Shown in pieces: positions 6,529 to 7,658 of a DNA stretch of 7,658 nucleotides (position 1 is its first letter; each line of letters starts with the position of its first letter). Under the pieces are notes generated by a model. The model had not been told where the DNA came from and did no database searches. It saw only the letters and a list, made by a program, of their open reading frames with translations. The DNA is from Nocardioides sp. GTDB taxonomy: Bacteria > Actinomycetota > Actinomycetes > Propionibacteriales > Nocardioidaceae. The DNA is taken from positions 11,453 to 19,110 of the forward strand of contig DOWL01000144.1 in NCBI GenBank assembly GCA_003519585.1, written 5' to 3'. A program made the position numbers and the translations under genes.

Positions 6529-7404
6529 TCACTTCTTGGTGACGCTCACCTTCACGGCCTTGGCCTTCGCCTTGGCGGTGTAGCCGTCGCCCTTGTACTG
6601 GACGACCAGCTTGTGGCTGCCGACCTTGAGGTTCTTGACGACGATCTTGTACTTGCCGTTCTTGCCGACCTTGCCCTTGGCCACGGTCTTGTTGCCGTCC
6701 TTGATGACCAGCTTGCCGGTCACCGCCGGACCGCCGGTCTTGACGAACTCGTTGGTCACCTTGCCCTTGATGGTGACGCTCTTGCCCACCTTGACCGACT
6801 TGGGGCCCTTCGCGGTGACGGTGCCGACCTGCTTGTCCAGCGTGATGGTGCCGAGCGTGGCGGGCGACGCGGCGCTGCAGGCGGCCGTGGCGCCGGCCAC
6901 CGGCTGACCGCTGGCGTTGGTGCCTTGCAGCGTGAACGACTTGGGCAGGGTCACGGTGTAGCTACCGGCCTCGGGCAGCGTGAAGGCCGCGTTGGCGCCC
7001 GATCCGCTGAACGTGGTGTGCGTCGCGTCGGACGAGGCGGTGTTCCAGACGACGGGCGCGGGCGCAACGGTCGCGCCGAACGCCGTGCCGAAGTCGTCGG
7101 ACTTGCCACCGGTGACGCCCAGGAGCCCGAGTCCACCGGCGGTCGTGTTGTCGATCTTGAAGCTCGAGGTGAAGGTCAACAGACCGGCGGGAATCGGGAA
7201 GCCGGCCTTCGCCGTGCTCGGCAGCAGCGCAATGTCGACGGTGACGTCAGCCGGGAACGTCGCGAGCGGGTTCACGCAGCTGTAGGTGGAAGTGACGGGC
7301 GCGGCCGAGGCGGACGTCGTGGTGATGCCGACGAGGCCAGCAGTCGCCAGCGCAGCGCTGACGCCTCCCACGGCCACGCGCGAGGCGAGTCGGGCGAACT
7401 TCAT
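6529..7404 (-). CDS. Secreted protein with lysine-rich Ig-like C-terminal domain
   Basis: This 291-residue protein starts at ATG 7404, preceded by an AAAGG-type SD about 10 nt away, and ends at TGA 6529-6531. Residues 1-35 are a Sec signal peptide: basic MKFARLASR, a hydrophobic stretch, and an Ala-rich SASAA cleavage region. Residues 36-189 form a beta-rich, Gly/Thr/Ser-rich domain with exactly two cysteines (C43 and C176), probably one disulfide. Its YSCVNPLATFPADVTVDI start resembles the DUF6801-type N-terminal domain of actinobacterial secreted proteins, but that match is tentative. Residues ~190-290 look like a bacterial Ig-like domain (Big_3_5 type: KSVKVGKSVTIKGKV, GKYKIVVKNLKVGSHKLVVQY). 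By hand count it has 26 lysines in ~102 residues against 4 in the preceding 154. There is no LPXTG or transmembrane anchor, so it is probably released or held to the wall by charge. It is convergent with the regulator and shows no operon partner. Function unknown. Confidence 0.9.
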   Translation of the reverse strand: MKFARLASRVAVGGVSAALATAGLVGITTTSASAAPVTSTYSCVNPLATFPADVTVDIALLPSTAKAGFPIPAGLLTFTSSFKIDNTTAGGLGLLGVTGGKSDDFGTAFGATVAPAPVVWNTASSDATHTTFSGSGANAAFTLPEAGSYTVTLPKSFTLQGTNASGQPVAGATAACSAASPATLGTITLDKQVGTVTAKGPKSVKVGKSVTIKGKVTNEFVKTGGPAVTGKLVIKDGNKTVAKGKVGKNGKYKIVVKNLKVGSHKLVVQYKGDGYTAKAKAKAVKVSVTKK

Positions 7405-7635
7405 GTGGTCATGCCTTTCTGATGGATGACGAGGTTGGTGCTCGTCACGGCCCCTCTCCCAGGCCGCGACTGGGGGTGACGTTACCCACCGGAAACAATC
7501 CCGTCTAACACCTGCGGCTCAAACTTTTCCCTGAAGCCTCCGATGATGGGTACTGGCACCCATGGACCTGTCATGCTGACCGCACGCTGTCGGACGGGGC
7601 TGACGGCACCTGACCGCCCGGACCCTGGAGGCCCT
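7405..7635. other. Divergent intergenic region upstream of the secreted protein
   Basis: This 231-bp gap contains an imperfect palindrome GGGTGACGTTACCC (7474-7487, 12 of 14 symmetric positions) and an inverted repeat TGGGT-N6-ACCCA (7547-7562). On the minus strand TTGAGC (7522-7517) is a possible -35 for the secreted-protein gene, but the sequence 17 nt downstream, ATTGTT, is a poor -10. I see no other gene in it. Confidence 0.45.
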
Positions 7636-7658
7636 GTGACGATCACCCAGCCCACCCA
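7636..7658 (+). CDS. Probable start of a plus-strand gene leaving the window
   Basis: GTG at 7636 is preceded by GGAGG (7627-7631) with a 4-nt spacer and begins a frame reading M-T-I-T-Q-P-T before the edge. Only seven codons are visible, so the product is unknown. The SD and the ~230-bp divergent promoter space behind it are the only support. Confidence 0.4.

Noticed and set aside
6613..7422. 269-codon plus-strand frame over the secreted-protein gene
   Set aside because: The minus strand encodes a clean signal peptide and Ig-like domain. The plus-strand product is a Gly/Arg/Asp-rich shadow.
1..7658. CRISPR array, tRNA, rRNA or insertion sequence
   Set aside because: I saw no regularly spaced short DNA repeats, no cloverleaf, and no transposase motif or terminal inverted repeats, including around the fusion junction.

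Overview
The window comes from a high-GC actinobacterium. Third codon positions are mostly G/C, Shine-Dalgarno sites are strong, one gene starts with GTG, and the families present are typical of soil actinobacteria. A Nocardioides-like organism is a guess, not something the sequence proves. It holds three main genes plus the first codons of a fourth.

Positions 1-5105 (minus strand) are one uninterrupted reading frame of at least 1701 codons that runs off the left edge. It is a striking chimera. The first ~86 residues are the N-terminus of a CUT2/RbsA-type sugar ABC-transporter ATPase, with a perfect Walker A motif. At the Q-loop this switches in frame, with no stop, to the interior of a large GH106-like (alpha-L-rhamnosidase family) glycoside hydrolase. 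The hydrolase is followed by accessory beta domains and a long tail of alternating Ig-like modules. The ATPase lacks its signature motif and Walker B, and the hydrolase lacks its N-terminus and export signal. This is the most interesting object in the window.

Positions 5106-5420 are a divergent control region with a perfect CG-centred 12-bp palindrome (5122-5133) just upstream of the fusion gene's ribosome binding site. It is a likely operator for the LacI-family regulator encoded divergently at 5421-6437. A LacI regulator facing a sugar-ABC ATPase is a standard carbohydrate-uptake layout. The simplest reading is an ancestral locus (LacI / sugar ABC importer / secreted rhamnosidase) in which a deletion or recombination joined the start of the transporter operon to the middle of a hydrolase gene. 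An assembly chimera cannot be excluded from sequence alone.

Positions 6438-6528 separate two convergent genes and contain a perfect 17-bp hairpin, likely a bidirectional terminator. Positions 6529-7404 (minus) encode a secreted 291-residue protein with a signal peptide, a two-cysteine beta-rich domain and a very lysine-rich Ig-like C-terminal domain. Positions 7405-7635 are a divergent intergenic region, and a plus-strand gene probably begins with GTG at 7636 and leaves the window.
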